From Adiantum capillus-veneris (Eukaryota > Streptophyta > Polypodiopsida > Polypodiales > Pteridaceae): a DNA stretch of 64,000 nucleotides. Below, piece by piece: positions 33,549 to 46,510 of this stretch; the first letter of the stretch is position 1, and each line of letters opens with the position of its first letter. The notes under the pieces are model-generated. The model was given only the letters and a program-made list of their open reading frames with translations, ran no database searches and was not told the DNA's origin. The DNA lies in NCBI GenBank assembly GCA_014529385.2, contig CM043953.1, positions 92,122,842-92,186,841 on the forward strand, given 5' to 3'. Position numbers and translations under genes: made by a program.

Positions 33549-34854
33549 TGCATAGCACTCAAGGATGCCTAGGGTTTTGGAACATGAAAAAGGGAACTAC
33601 GGACACACACACACACACATACAAATATAGGCAAAATAGATACTTTTGTACCAACCCATACACACACATGTGCACAATTACTTGATAATTAAGCATTGTA
33701 TAGGGACATGAAAATCATGGAGATGAAGGGTTTATATTGATCAAACATAAATACACCTATACACCCCATACACTATTATATATTTTTGAAAAAAAACCAC
33801 ATTTTTACGATTTTATAACTAATAAAGGGTTGTGATGAAATGCAGACTACAACATCTCTTGGTATAGATTGAATGGAGTGCAACATCAGAAAATGAGAAG
33901 ACGACAACACTTCAACCGTGTAATACACTTTTTGGTTTTTTTGTGAGAAGTTGTAATGGTTTCGATTAGAAAACATCATTTTTAATGTAAATTTTGGGTT
34001 CTTTATGGAATAATGGAATTACATCAACATACTTCTTGCATCCCGTCTCTCACTCGTTTGGGATATGGTATTGATAAAGACATCCCTACCCCTCCCCTTG
34101 GCACACAATGTTCTCTCTCCTTCTTTAAAGGACTTGAACTTTATAAGAAACTCTTAGATTTTGAAAAGCATGGAGTCACTTCACAATCACTTTGAGCCTT
34201 AAACAATGCATCTACGAATGATTGGATATCTCTTCTCATCCAATCAAGAAAAGAGAAAGACAAACTATTTGAAGCCTTCTCCTTATTTCTTTCCAAGTTA
34301 CTGATCATTGATGCACAAGACTATGCTTGTTTAGACATAGCTTAAGACATAGGAAACCCTTGTCCCTAGAGGACCCCTTTACTATATATCCATTGGATAT
34401 CATTGGTATAAAATCTACACATGATGACTCTTTTGCTACATATTTGAATACACATATCAAATTACTGGAACCTTTCGTGGGTCACTTTGTTACAAGCACA
34501 ATTTGGAAAAAAGATAAGCTACCATGCCCCAATATTTCTTTTATCCATGCAGCTAGTAATCGACCTAAACATATGGGATACAAAGTGTACGTATCACAAG
34601 TCCTCCCTATTTTATACAATGAATAACACATTTCTTATGCGGCTACAGATTTGGGTAAACTTATCGACATGTTTGTATCAAATGGATTTAGGAGGGAAAG
34701 AATTATTACCTGCATTACACAATTTGTTGAATCCAATTAGTTTCCTTGAATCAAGTATGATATTAGTACTCTTGTTTATAGAGTTGGTAGGGGATAGGTC
34801 CACTTGGTGGCCTATTCTCCACCAAGTGTACCTTTCCTTAGGGATGGGGGACGG

Positions 34855-34909
<55 letters not shown>

Positions 34910-35210
34910 ACACTCTTGTTAAGAATAAGGTAATGCATAGCACTCAAGAGTGACGAGGGTTTTAGAGCATGAAAAAGGGATCTACACACACACACGCACA
35001 CACTTGGTCACATCATTTGACCATGATAGCATCTAGAGGGGTTTTGATTGTGTCCTGAATCATTGTATCTGGCTAAAAACTATGACATCCAACTATATGC
35101 ACTCAATATTTAACTTGAGTTGTTGCCTTAAGGGGTCTACCTTATGCTCTACTATACACCTCCCATAATGATAACTCCTCTTGCAATATACAGTGGCTAA
35201 AAGGAGTTAT
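33549..35210 (+). pseudogene. Penelope-like element, copy 1 (internally deleted)
   Basis: Non-coding DNA from GGTAATGCATAGCACTCAAGG (33549) to about 34010 is shared with 48050 and 51258. A broken frame from 34013 (LGYGIDKDIPTPPLGTQC, FEKHGVTSQSL, FSLFLSKLLIIDAQD) is shared with the other two copies. It then jumps to the end of a reverse transcriptase: STIWKKDKLPCPNISFIHAA (about 34497-34550), HMGYKVYVSQVLPILYN and DLGKLIDMFVSNGFRRERII (about 34655-34710). The last pieces fit the 'Y+KP...h.sS.HP' strip and the thumb of Penelope-type RTs. The RT core present in copy 3 is missing. No GIY-YIG endonuclease is visible; an (AC)n tract follows at 34858-34908. Confidence 0.65.
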
Positions 35211-36103
35211 CCACCATATTATTTTCATTCCGTATACTATCATAGAGGTTGGTCGCGGGTGACGGACGGGTGCGTAAGGAATACAAATTTATAGTTTCAG
35301 CTTGAAGATGAATTGTGGTGATTAGATATCTCTCTCTTAGTGTTAATTTTTGAAATTGAAGCTTTTAATTCAAATGAAAAATAGCCTCTTTTGTTTGTTT
35401 ATTGAAAATACTCATGTGGTGTGCTCAAGATAGACTCCAAATGGGCATGTCTCTCTCATCCGGGAGCACCTCTGTATATATTTATTCTAGGTTACATTCC
35501 AAGATAGGTAATTGCTAAGAATCCTATAACTTATCAATAAATAATGAAACATTAGATAATAGATAAATTCATGGAGATTCCACGCAACCGATGGAATGAA
35601 TCCATATGTAAGTGCGCTCTCAAAACCTCATGGAATGAAGCCATATGTGAGTGCACTCTCAAAAACCTCATGGTATATGTATTGGAGGGCCAACACCCTT
35701 TGGAGTGTCTCAAGGAGAAGAGAAGAGCGAGGCTCTTGTAGAGCTCCTTCCCCTCCCCTCCCAACGGCCACACCTGTATTTATGCAAGGAAAGATATCTC
35801 ATAACAACAAAATCACTGTGATTGTGTTTTCTAAAGGTTTCTATAGGTAAGAGTGCACTTATGATATCACAAAACATTGTTTTGATAAGGAATCACTCTC
35901 TTGGATGTTGGATGTTCTCTAGCCATTCTGCAAGCATCTTTTGAAAAATTCTTGATGATGGCTCTAGAAAAGATCCGATGAGTAATCTAGCATAGAGAGA
36001 ATACAACTTGTAAGCATCTTGAGTGGCTTTGCGTCGTAACGACGATGCTGCTAGGAAAACTATGATCATGAGGTTGTTGCCGCCCAATATCTGCTGAATG
36101 CAA

Positions 36104-36136
<33 letters not shown>

Positions 36137-36144
36137 GAGAGAGA

Positions 36145-36179
<35 letters not shown>

Positions 36180-36367
36180 GGCCAAGCACAAAGCGCCAAT
36201 AGCAGCTGCTTGTCTTGCTAGATTTCGTGATTGTGAGAAGGCCGGCGTGCGGACCTCCTGCCAAGTGCAAGGCTCTTGTAGGTAAGAATGAACTTGTATT
36301 TTCTAAAGGTTTCTATAGGTAAGAATGATCTTGTGATATCACAAAACATGCGCCCAATATCTGCTGA

Positions 36368-36502
<135 letters not shown>

Positions 36503-36740
36503 TAGGCAAGCCTCCACATGCGCATAGCACGAAGCGCTGATGAGAGTGTCTTGCTAATTAGATTTCGTGATTGTGAGAAGGCCGGCCTGCGGACCTCCTG
36601 CCAAGAATTGTCCCAAGACTAGCTGGGAGCAGATATTGAATGTAGTTTTCAACTAGAAATGGAGCGTGTCGGGGAACCCTCACGGATGGCGTCATTGCCC
36701 CAAGCGCAAGGCCTTAGCCCAGCTTCGTGGCGGGGCTCCA

Positions 36741-36748
36741 CTTTTATA
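36741..36748 (-). promoter_or_regulatory. Possible TATA box in segment II, copy b
   Basis: Minus-strand CACGTATAAAAGTGGAGCC is a good TATA match. About 250 bases downstream on that strand lies the pyrimidine tract complementary to (GA)n. This would fit an LTR or UTR promoter of an unidentified minus-strand element; there is no gene to assign it to. Confidence 0.4.
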
Positions 36749-37068
36749 CGTGCTTTGCTCCGCCCTTGCGCATATGGGCGAATCATATGCTGGCCGAAAA
36801 GCACTTTCGCCACACGACTCACAGTGAGCAAAGCCCGGTCCCACATAATTTTTCAACTTGACAGATAGAATACGCTCTAGTATTATTATTGAATACTCCC
36901 TAAGTTGAATGGGCACTCTTTGACAACAATCATACTCCCACTTGAGAAGCTCTTAAGTTCAATTCAGCCTCCACGATGTCCTTAATCCCTCGCGCCCCTC
37001 TTGGAGGCTCTCTAGCATGGCGTCAAAGTTGAGTAAAACCAAGTTGCAGTTCTTGCCCTATGAAAGCC

Positions 37069-37069
<1 letters not shown>

Positions 37070-37151
<82 letters not shown>
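37070..37151. repeat. 82-base poly(C) tract
   Basis: Eighty-two consecutive C. The corresponding sites in copies a and c are (CT)n followed by only 7-15 C. Confidence 0.95.
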
Positions 37152-38104
37152 ACGCACTAGCTTTTCACAGTTTGAACTTTGGGCATAATCTGAATGCCCT
37201 AATGCTTTATACCATGCTAATTAATTTGTTCAAAAACTTTGGTTGATTCCAGAGATGGTGAAGGATAGCTTCAACTCGCGGAACTCAAAAAAAGAAAAAT
37301 TGTTTTCTCTTGTGCCTCAAACATATTGCCTACATATTACTTTGACTTTGAGCTAGGGTCTTCTACTCCCAACAAGTGTGGTACTTGTATTCTTAATGTT
37401 TGCATGGCTGCAATAGAAAATGGGCCTGCTTATGATGTGGAATATTATTTAATTAAAATAAAGAATATTAAAACGCATTGATGCATTGAGTGAAAATGCT
37501 ACAAGGCTCATAGTTAACCTAATGAGTATAACCAAGTAGTAGCAGAGTTGTACCATGTAACAAAGGCCCCAACACTGCACCAGCCCCAATAGCAACTTAT
37601 GTAATGGAACCCACCTAAGGGGTCGATACTTCTATTGTGGCTGACATGTTTCCTTCATTGCACCCAAAGAAAGTGGCCACATTTCTAGAGAGAAGCCCCG
37701 AGAATCTATTAGTGAGGACAAGGACACAACAAGGACACAGTGGATACTTTCCTTAATAAATGGGGACATGTGCATCGTTTATGTCACATTTCAAATGCAT
37801 ACTTAAGGCATTGGAGACGAGCCTTGTCTTTGAAGGCAAGGACTACAAACATGGGATGACATACAAACCACACAACCGTCCCACGACATAAGATTCTTTT
37901 GAAAAATTGTGCTAAAAAGAGTTTCGTCCAACCACTACAGTCAGGTAGTTTTGGTTTAGGATTGGAAATCTATGACTCTCACAAAGGCTTACTAGATGAG
38001 AAGAAGGAGAAAGTGCAAACTCAGCAAAAACGATACATCATACTGGGAACAACAAGATTAGCAAAAGGGATCCTCAAGATTGGAGTTAAAGAAGTGCATT
38101 GAAG

Positions 38105-38215
38105 AAGAAGAGGGCATGATTTATCTTCTCCCTAAGGAGGTAGGTTCTATGGATAATACCAATCATTTGAGGCTAATTACAATTCTCAACTCAACCTACA
38201 AATCTAGCTAGCACA
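38105..38215 (+). pseudogene. LINE reverse transcriptase fragment, copy 2
   Basis: Same block as 21318-21435 (EEGMIYLLPKEVGSMDNTNH, RPITILNSTYKSS, then a stop). Here it follows segment II directly and in frame with preceding EE residues, so the LINE scrap probably spans the segment II/I junction. Confidence 0.75.
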
Positions 38216-40574
38216 ACATAGTTTCTTTTTGGATTGTTAGGACAACCACCCTAGATTGGTCCCCTTATGAGGACTTCAGATATACTCCAATTTGAATAGC
38301 AATATGATATGTAGGATGCACCTATCACGTGAGTTCAACAAAAGGGTAACTAAAGTTCATGAAACTTATAGAAATATATATACAAAAGGATATTATTTTT
38401 TGAAATTTGAAAAAAACCTATAGATATTCATAGAAAACAGTACATTATATTCCTTAAAAAATTCACAAACAAGGTGTTTTACAAACATGTCTTAAACGCA
38501 CGTGATATGGTAGTTTTAAATTTAGTGACCCTCCGCGATGTTGGGTTGCATTTTTCTAATTGACATCAAAAGAGCACAATAGCCCTCTCCTTTCAATAAA
38601 TCTAAGGAAGCTTTTCCATTGGACCTTGGATTATCTTAGCAAGACACATTGAGGTAGTCATTGATGAGGAGCTTTTGGCAATGATTTAAGCTACATTACC
38701 TCTCGTTGGATCTGTTAAAGCTCCTGCATAGACCACATTTGTTAGCTGATTAGGAAACTTCAATGGCTTGATAGGGAGGGGTAGTCTTGGATTGTTGGCC
38801 ATCACATTACCCACCAATTGGGGTGGGATTGGGCCCATCAACCTAGATTCACAAACTAGGGACCTGATGTGACATGTATTTTTTATGGACTCCTTTTCTA
38901 GGAATTTAATGATGCAAGGAGATTCTTCTTGCTAATGTTTAGACTTTTGTTTCTGAGAAAGTGGATTGTGACACCGAAAGATTTGTTGAATATTCACAGG
39001 GGTGCATAGAGGTGGCCGGTGTATTTTTTTTGGCTAAAAATCACCAATTTGGTGAATCTTGAAAATTTTGAGCTTTTTTTGGCTCTCATTGGTGTGAACT
39101 TAAGATGTTTTTCTCCAGACTTTGCTATAAGGTTTTGTATTTTGGGGTAGCTAGTTGCCAAAGATATGCCCATTGAAGAACTTGATGGTAGGGGAGATTG
39201 AGGGCCAAATAGGTTTGATGAAACACATCACATTATGACATGGGACCCAAAATAGTAAAGCGTACATGTGGTTGTAAGGTTTTGCTACATGAAATTTTAA
39301 TGGGCTCCTATCATCATAATTACTTTTCTTTTCACTCTCCTAACGTTTCTATGATTGACCTATGCATGACTAACTAGATTTTATGTAGGAGGTCTAAGAT
39401 CTTCACACTTCCTCATTTAGTTTTCATCTAGATTTCAAAGACCTTACCCTACTCAACAAGATATTGCCCCCTAGCAAGACACTAGTGCCTATAAGGTGTG
39501 TTGTGACATTGATACTTATTTGAAAAGTCTAGGTGGCACTACTTAAATCACTTCTTTCTATTATATAAAAAGTTGTAAGAGATGTTCTTTTTATCCTTAC
39601 ATGTGATATTGAAAAAAATGACCAATTAAGGTCTAAATTAATTTTTTTGTTGAGAAAATGTTAAATTTAATTTTATTATAATTTGCTTGTAAAATTCATA
39701 AATTTAGATTCATTTTCTCGCCAAAAACTTGAGTAATATTTCAAGGTCTGTGTCCAAAAAAAAAACAGTGGAGGTGGCTTGAGTCATTGTGGGAAGGATA
39801 GATTTTTCTTGGGAGTGCTCATGGCCTTGGGGATGTTGCACACATGCCTGAGTGTGAGAAGACCTTCTTGATTAAGAGGATATTTAATATCCTTTGATCT
39901 TTACCCCTCTACTTCACAAAAAGTATGGAAATAGGCTAGGTATTGAGCCACACATAGCCTAGGGTTCCATGGAAACAGGACTACAACTCTTGTTTTGGCG
40001 AGCCGATGCATTTCGTATCATGATTTTTAGTTTCTCACCCTAGTGTGGATGGGTACACTTACATAGCTAGAGATTTTGGTTTCAGCCAGAGCAAGGCAAA
40101 GGAGGGGTAGTTCTTTTTCTTCTAGGCGGAAGTAGAGCTTTAACTATGCCATGTTTACTCCAAGGTGGCTAGGGTGTTAGAGTGCATTTTGCAAAGGATT
40201 AAAATTCTTGCCTCATGTGGACATGAGCATTTGATACAAAGCCAATGGAGACAGTAAGTAAAGATGCCAATTTATGGACTTTTGTTAGCCTAGCTATTGT
40301 GAGCCCTAGAAAGTGGTTCTAGAGAGACCCATGTGACTCTCCTCCCCACCATGATACCCCCTTATTCTAGTAGATGGTGTTGATTAAAAAATAAGAGCAA
40401 GGGGCAACACTATAGCAATGTCTCCCAATAGTGTTGAAGACACAAATACAGAACCACAAAACGTATCAAAAGAACTCCTAGAACACCAAAACCCAAAGGT
40501 AAGTGATCCCTTGGGTATTTATAAGCACACGCCCACTCAAAAAACCACCATGGAAACTAGGAAGCACTTGCCCT

Positions 40575-40823
40575 TGGGGGGGGGGAGTCACTTAATAATG
40601 ATGTGACTATCACGTGAGTGCAACAAAAGCGGTTATTAAATTTCACTTTTCCTCACATTTTCACATACAAAAGGATATTGTAAAATGGAATTGGGAAAAA
40701 AATTTATAGATTGAATAGGAAAAAGGTGTATTTTATTTGTGTCAAAATTTCATAGATAAGGAGTTTTTAAAATAGTTCTTGAACGAACGTGATATACACA
40801 GTTTATACGTATTGACCCCCTCC
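40575..40823. mobile_element. MITE with G-rich inverted ends, copy 2
   Basis: Allelic to 24070-24334 in the duplicate unit. Flanked by AAGCACTTGCCCT (40562-40574) and AGCACCTGCCCT (from 40824), the same site duplication with one or two changes. The G run is much shorter than in copy 1. Confidence 0.75.
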
Positions 40824-42176
40824 AGCACCTGCCCTAGCATGGAATTACAACACATGCCAAGCAATGCACTTGATGAAAAGATCTTCCCCCTTCACCCAGA
40901 GAATCTTCAAAACCACAATTTTAAAGTGTATACACACCACAAAACAAGTGAGCTTCCACAACTTACCCTACACCAAACTCCCTATGGCCTATCATATCTT
41001 GTACCCTGTGGGAATTAGACTCTATCCCCCAAACCACACCTCCAAGAGGGATACTTTCAATCTAAAAGAGATTCTTTCAAGTCTCAAAAAATTCACTTGT
41101 GGGAACTTACAGTAACCTGATAGCTTGCATCACATTAGAAACTTGCACTGCATGTACATGTCATTGTTAAACAATTTTAAAAAAACTACAAAAAGAAATC
41201 CCACATGCCCTTTTGACACACAGTGTCATAACCATATGTACAAATTTACAAAAAACAGGGTGTCCAAAATGCGCACAACATAGTTTGCAAAACCCCTAGT
41301 CTATTGAGCATTCATGCTCAGAGTAGAAGCATAGACATGTTGTCCACTTTAATGATTGTGTTCCAAGCATTTAGCTCAACCATGTTATCCTTTTACATGT
41401 TTGTTGCTCCTCAACATGAGAATTGAGCAAGATAGGATCAACCAACTCCACATGAGGCATACTAATTTCATATTCGTCCATACCCTCTATAGCCTCCAAC
41501 CGTATCTGACGCTAAGGACAGAGGAGTAGGCACAAAGTAACTTTGTGATAATGGAGGTATTAAGACACTTGGATTAGAAGGGGTGGTGGCCTTCACACTA
41601 GAATGATATATATGTAAATATCTATTTAAGGTCTATTAAAAACTTGGCTATATAGAAACTATATATATAATATCTACCATAATTCAAAGGGCTAATGGCC
41701 TTTTTTACAAGCTTAAACAGAATGTTTTACAAAATTGAAATACATGTGAACTTTGGATGTTTGTTTGAAGTAAAAAAGTTGTAAGTTGGACATGGATAAC
41801 AACTTTTTTTGGCTTGAAGAAAATGTATGTCCTTGACATCATAGACACTTACTACTTCTTGGAACATACTTTTTAGATAAGCTATTGTACTTCTACACTA
41901 GAATGAGACATCATTCTTATAGCATTGTACAAAAATATTTCTAAGATTGAGTTGTTTTTGTACTAATCATTGTCACTTGTCTAAAGTCATATGTCTTTTG
42001 AGACTAAAAGTTCATTTATGTTTTATTATATAAGTAAAACAACTACATACACATTCTATTCGGATCCATTGTGGAGAGAGTTTTGGAGTGGGGGTTGGAC
42101 ACTCAACCTCGTTGGAAACCAACTCTTCAACGCACGGTAAATACCTAATCCCCCCCCTCTTTCCCTGTTGTTTTCT

Positions 42177-42179
<3 letters not shown>

Positions 42180-42218
<39 letters not shown>

Positions 42219-42435
42219 GCACACACACATATATACACACACAATAATGAAAATAGAAAAAATGAAACGATTGCGTAACCTCCTCCATTTGTAGGGATTT
42301 ATGAATATTGCGCAAAGTAGAGCCTTCTTTTATCCCGGGATCATTGTGAACACGCGGTAATAATGCTTGGTGTTAGAGTGTCATTAGTTTGTAGGTGTTG
42401 GTGTGATCTTGCTTGTTTAATTTGTGTATGATTAA

Positions 42436-42474
<39 letters not shown>

Positions 42475-42593
42475 ATAGGAAAAGAGAGAGAGAATGAGAG
42501 ATTAGGAATAATTTAATGGTTATTGTTAAATAACTCTTAATGTAGAGAGAGATAGAGTTGTTGAATGTTAGAATAGTGTCAAAATAGTTTATG

Positions 42594-42655
<62 letters not shown>
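42180..42655. repeat. (AC)n and (GA)n microsatellites
   Basis: AC at about 42181-42215, GA at 42439-42470 and GA at 42597-42654. They match positions of the tracts at 25.8-26.3 kb in copy 1 with different lengths and motifs. Confidence 0.95.
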
Positions 42656-42659
<4 letters not shown>

Positions 42660-43149
42660 AAGAGAGAGGGAGAGATAGAAGGAGAGAGAGGTAGAGAGAA
42701 AATGAGTGAGAGAGAGAGATAGAGGTAGAGATAGAGAGAGAGGTATGCGCATATGAGCTTACAACAAGATTAAGAGCAATGATTGTAGGCAAAGCAGCCA
42801 TTTTGTGGTGCGTGCAATGTGGGTATGCTTCCTCTTCTGTATAGTGCTTTGAAAATGAACTTCTTTATTTGAAAACGATGGAATTCAAAAATGACTTTAT
42901 CCTCTCTTCTCCTTGCCTTCTCTATCTTTCGCTGTCTCTTCCTATCTTTCTCTGTCTGTTCCTATCTCCCTCTCACTTTCTTTCTCTCTTTCTCCCCACG
43001 GACGCTGTCGTGCAACTCTGCTCCCATGCTAAGAAAGATACCAAAAAGATGCATATCGAGCTTAATTGAAGCCTACCTGATAATGGTTAATGTTCAGGGC
43101 TTGCTAACAAGCTAGTTTTAAAGGACCAACATATGACTTGATGATGCTA

Positions 43150-44230
43150 AAAAAGAGTATGCTTGAGGTGATCACAGACAAGAGGTTATGATCTAGAAAG
43201 GTAGTGCTTGAAGTGATCTATCGGTCTGTCTCTACGGCTTATCAATTGGAGCTATGATGAAGAAGTTATGAAAGTTTGAAGTTTGAGTCAATTGCAGATC
43301 TGTACTGGATTGGGAAACTAGAAAGGTTATGATCTACAAAGGTAGTGCTTGAAGTGCTCTATCGGTCTATCTTTACGACTAATCAATTGGAGCTACGATG
43401 AAGAAGTTATGGAAGTTTGAAGTTTGAGTCAATTACAAATCTGTACCGGATTGGGCAATTGCAGCTGAGGGGACATAAATTAAATGAATGCATGGGCCTG
43501 AAGTGCTCATTTTGTGGAGCATGTCAGTATTTTCAGACCAGCCATCGAAGTTCTAGTTGGCAAGACTTTGGCGCCCTTAAAAATTCACCGGGGGCCAGTT
43601 CCGTACCAGTCTGGTTCACTCGATTAATTTTGCATCTAGGTATTTTGAGCTTCATCCAGGTTTTGGAATGCGGTACATTAAATGCTCAAGACAAATTTGT
43701 CGAGAATGTCATCTCTTGTAGTACAATAATGGCGGGAAACACCAAATAGGGAGACAATAAGAAAGCAATGGATGACTTGGCATTGGATCCGGACCAAATG
43801 TGGTGATTGGATGATGATTTGGCCAATAAGTATGCTTAATACGATGCTTTAGCAATGCTTTGGTGGATATATATGCCAAATGTGATGCTATTTGGAGAGC
43901 ATGATAAACACATGAGTCTTTTTTATTGCAGTGAACTGTGGCATAGCTGTGGTGGAGAGGCTTTAAACTGATTCCACCTGAGGCAATCACTTATACTTGC
44001 ATCTTGAGGGCATGTGGCAATATTCAAGACCTTGTTACGGGCAGCAAAATTCATAATGATATTGTTAGTCAAGGAGTGTTAGAGGAGAATGTCGTGCTTA
44101 GCAATGGCTTGATCGTTATGTATGCTAAACTCGGTGCCCATTAAAAGGCTTTCTGGCTTCAAAGGCCGCCCATAAACTTGAGAAGCTACCCATGGTCAAG
44201 TCTTAGCCAAAGTTTTGAGGGCATGGGTTG
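43150..44230 (+). pseudogene. PPR protein relic, copy 2
   Basis: Duplicate of 26740-27890, slightly better preserved in places: NVISCSTIMAGNTK (about 43705-43750) and IQDLVTGSKIHNDIVSQGVL with NVVLSNGLIVMYAKLGAH. A 110-codon frame (43417-43749) covers the middle. The same 141-bp internal tandem duplication is present (43207 and 43348), so both the decay and the internal duplication predate the large duplication. Confidence 0.8.
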
Positions 44231-44689
44231 GAAGATCTTTTCAAGTACTACCTTGTGGAAGGATTTGGTCTAAAAAACAATTTAAGATTTGTCCATATGG
44301 ACAAATCTTTAGGACATTGGTGATTCCCAAATTGGTTCTAAAGTCCCAAAGTCTATATGGTGTTTCAAAGAGTTATACCATAGATACCGTCAAGTCTAGG
44401 GTTTGGAAGGAAGAGCAATCAAAGAAGCCCCACTCTCCCTCTTGCACTCACACACATAAATAAATTAGAACACAAAAGAAAATATCAAATCAACACAAAG
44501 ATGAAAACATGAAGGCTATGGTCGTATCATATCATGGGTAATATGAAAGGGTTAATAAACGAGTTAATGGCATTCAATCTTTGCCGACCAAATAGGCTAC
44601 AAATTGTTTTTGGAATTATAATTTTATGCTTATCATAATATATATTGTCTATTTAGTAATTGGGAAGATAACTATACTTACATTAAAAA

Positions 44690-45228
44690 AAAAGTTATAG
44701 TCTATAAGGGGTAGTATGATAGGGTCCGATGAAAGAAGTTTTCATTGAGCCTTTCTGGGCCAAAGAGAAACAATATACGTTGTTGAAAGTGTATTTTACG
44801 GCTAATCCATACGTTATAGATTGCATAGAACGAAAGCGATAGAAATTCACAGCACGTGGATTATTCATCTAAGATAACTTTAGTATGTGAAAACTGTAGA
44901 TATGAAAGAAGTGAAGGAAACAGAATTTCCCTCCCAAGCCCTATTCTTGCCCATAGGAAATAAGGATACTACGGGGAGAGTTGTACCTGTATCAAGGAGA
45001 ACCTAGATTTTGTAGAAAAATGACTTTCTAAGAGTGAGAGAAATAGATATGGTTAGGGAGATGAAATTAGATATATATGTTGGATTATCAATGACAACGA
45101 AAACAACAATAAACCAACAAAATATCAAAGTAAAACACATCTTACTTGACAAACTCTTCGGGATTTATTCACCATTTTGATGGAGAGAGAAGAATATGGA
45201 AGACTTCAAGCCTTGATTGATGCACCAA
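44690..45228 (-). repeat. Leader-unit segment, copy in unit 2
   Basis: Matches 32817-33340. On the minus strand it reads from a possible primer-binding site (TTGGTGCATC at 45219-45228) through about 340 bases to the ILPLIDY-type peptide unit, the same order as in the gypsy element at 18 kb. No gag follows. Confidence 0.65.
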
Positions 45229-45790
45229 GTTCAAGTCCTTTTTTGATTAGAGTTTATATTCCAAGGATGGCTTACGAGATTGGCTAGTCTTCCTCTAGGA
45301 GTAAGTGTAGGCTTAGGCTTATGTTTATGGTTAAGTACAATTAGGCATTACTACTCTCACTCCCTCACGAATGGTTTTCAAGGAAGAAGAGGTCCCCTTT
45401 TATAGGTGAAGGGAATCCCCAAGGATTACACAAGAAATAGAAGAGCCAGTGGGAATAGGAATTGGACAAAGTTTGAAATGAGTTGTCCCTGCATGACGTG
45501 GGCAGACTGGGGTCCACCATTTTGATCATATCTCCTCAACCGTGGCTCCAAATAAAGAAATAAAATTAGGGGCAAAAAATTCATCTCATTAGCTATGACT
45601 CCCATTTTATATGCTGTTTCCATTGGATTGGAACCTTGTGTACAATATTCACCAAAATAGGATATCTTTCTGGTAGCAAAAGTCTTCTTGTGGTCCCCTT
45701 AGCTTAAACTTCCACTTGATTCCAATGGACACCTCATGCAATATGAACGCATGACATTGCTACTTCACAAAGGTTCGTAATCATCCTCTT
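45229..45790 (-). mobile_element. Probable LTR fragment beside the leader unit
   Basis: Non-coding DNA next to the possible primer site on the minus strand, with a TATA box (CTATAAAAGGGGACC, TATA at 45397-45404). Its upstream part (45480-45640) resembles in layout the upstream part of the LTR at 20.1-20.3 kb. The corresponding DNA is missing in unit 1. Boundaries are uncertain. Confidence 0.45.
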
Positions 45791-45796
45791 AATAAT

Positions 45797-45901
45797 GTAT
45801 TAAAATGAGTGCATCTTTGAAAATCATGCAAGCTAGTGTCCCACTAGGATTTGATTTCTTTCTAGTAGCTATTAAAAAAAAATATAACAAAAATACATAG
45901 A

Positions 45902-45933
<32 letters not shown>

Positions 45934-46135
45934 AGCTACCCTAGATATAGAATCTAGCTAGGGTGTGAGATAATAATAAGATAATAGAAAGAAAGAACCA
46001 ATGCTTTTTTGCCCCAAGTCAAAGAGACAGAGCTATTGACGCTTTTCCCATAGTGCTTTTTGACGGTAAAGTAAGAATATGTTCTCCTTGAGGTAGATAA
46101 TAGGATGAGATAGAAAGCTTAAGATTATACTTAGA
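45797..46135. repeat. Dispersed repeat Y, copy 2
   Basis: Matches 11345-11695, with the (AT)n tract at 45903-45929. It lies between LTR-like DNA and the TNP2 relic. Confidence 0.7.
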
Positions 46136-46510
46136 TATGCATATATACATTATAGAGAATAATGTATCTAAAAAGTTGCAAGATAGATCTTGTAGCATTC
46201 GTTCCCACTATGTAAGTGTCACAACATGACAACGCAGCCTCGTGCATACTCCCATTGTTTGTCGGTGATGTCTTCTCTATGCGCTTTTGCTTCCATCATT
46301 CTCTCATGAATCCACTCCGTACTAATGAGATCTAGGAAATAGGCAAGGTGTGTAGGCACTCATGGTGCCTCCTTACTCCATGTACTTGTTTCCTTGTTTC
46401 TCTCTGTTGTAAATGCCTTTCCTTTGCCATTGTCCACAAGTTCACCAACTTGGTCATGTAACATTTGCGTTGAGAATACAAAAGTTATTGATCACCGCGA
46501 TAACTTCATA

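Larger units (their letters stand above)
38105..44680 (+). repeat. Composite-repeat segment I, copy 2
   Basis: About 6.6 kb, collinear with 21318-28344 with many single-base differences and small indels. It is intact across the site where copy 1 carries the CACTA transposon. No gene is seen in 38.6-40.5 kb or 41.1-42.1 kb beyond short frames shared with copy 1. Confidence 0.93.

Noticed and set aside
36530-36560. Hammerhead ribozyme core, looked for because PLEs often carry one
   Set aside because: CTGATGAG occurs at about 36536, but no GAAA box and no stem II follow; other CTGATGA hits (15.67, 31.43, 50.09 kb) fail in the same way.
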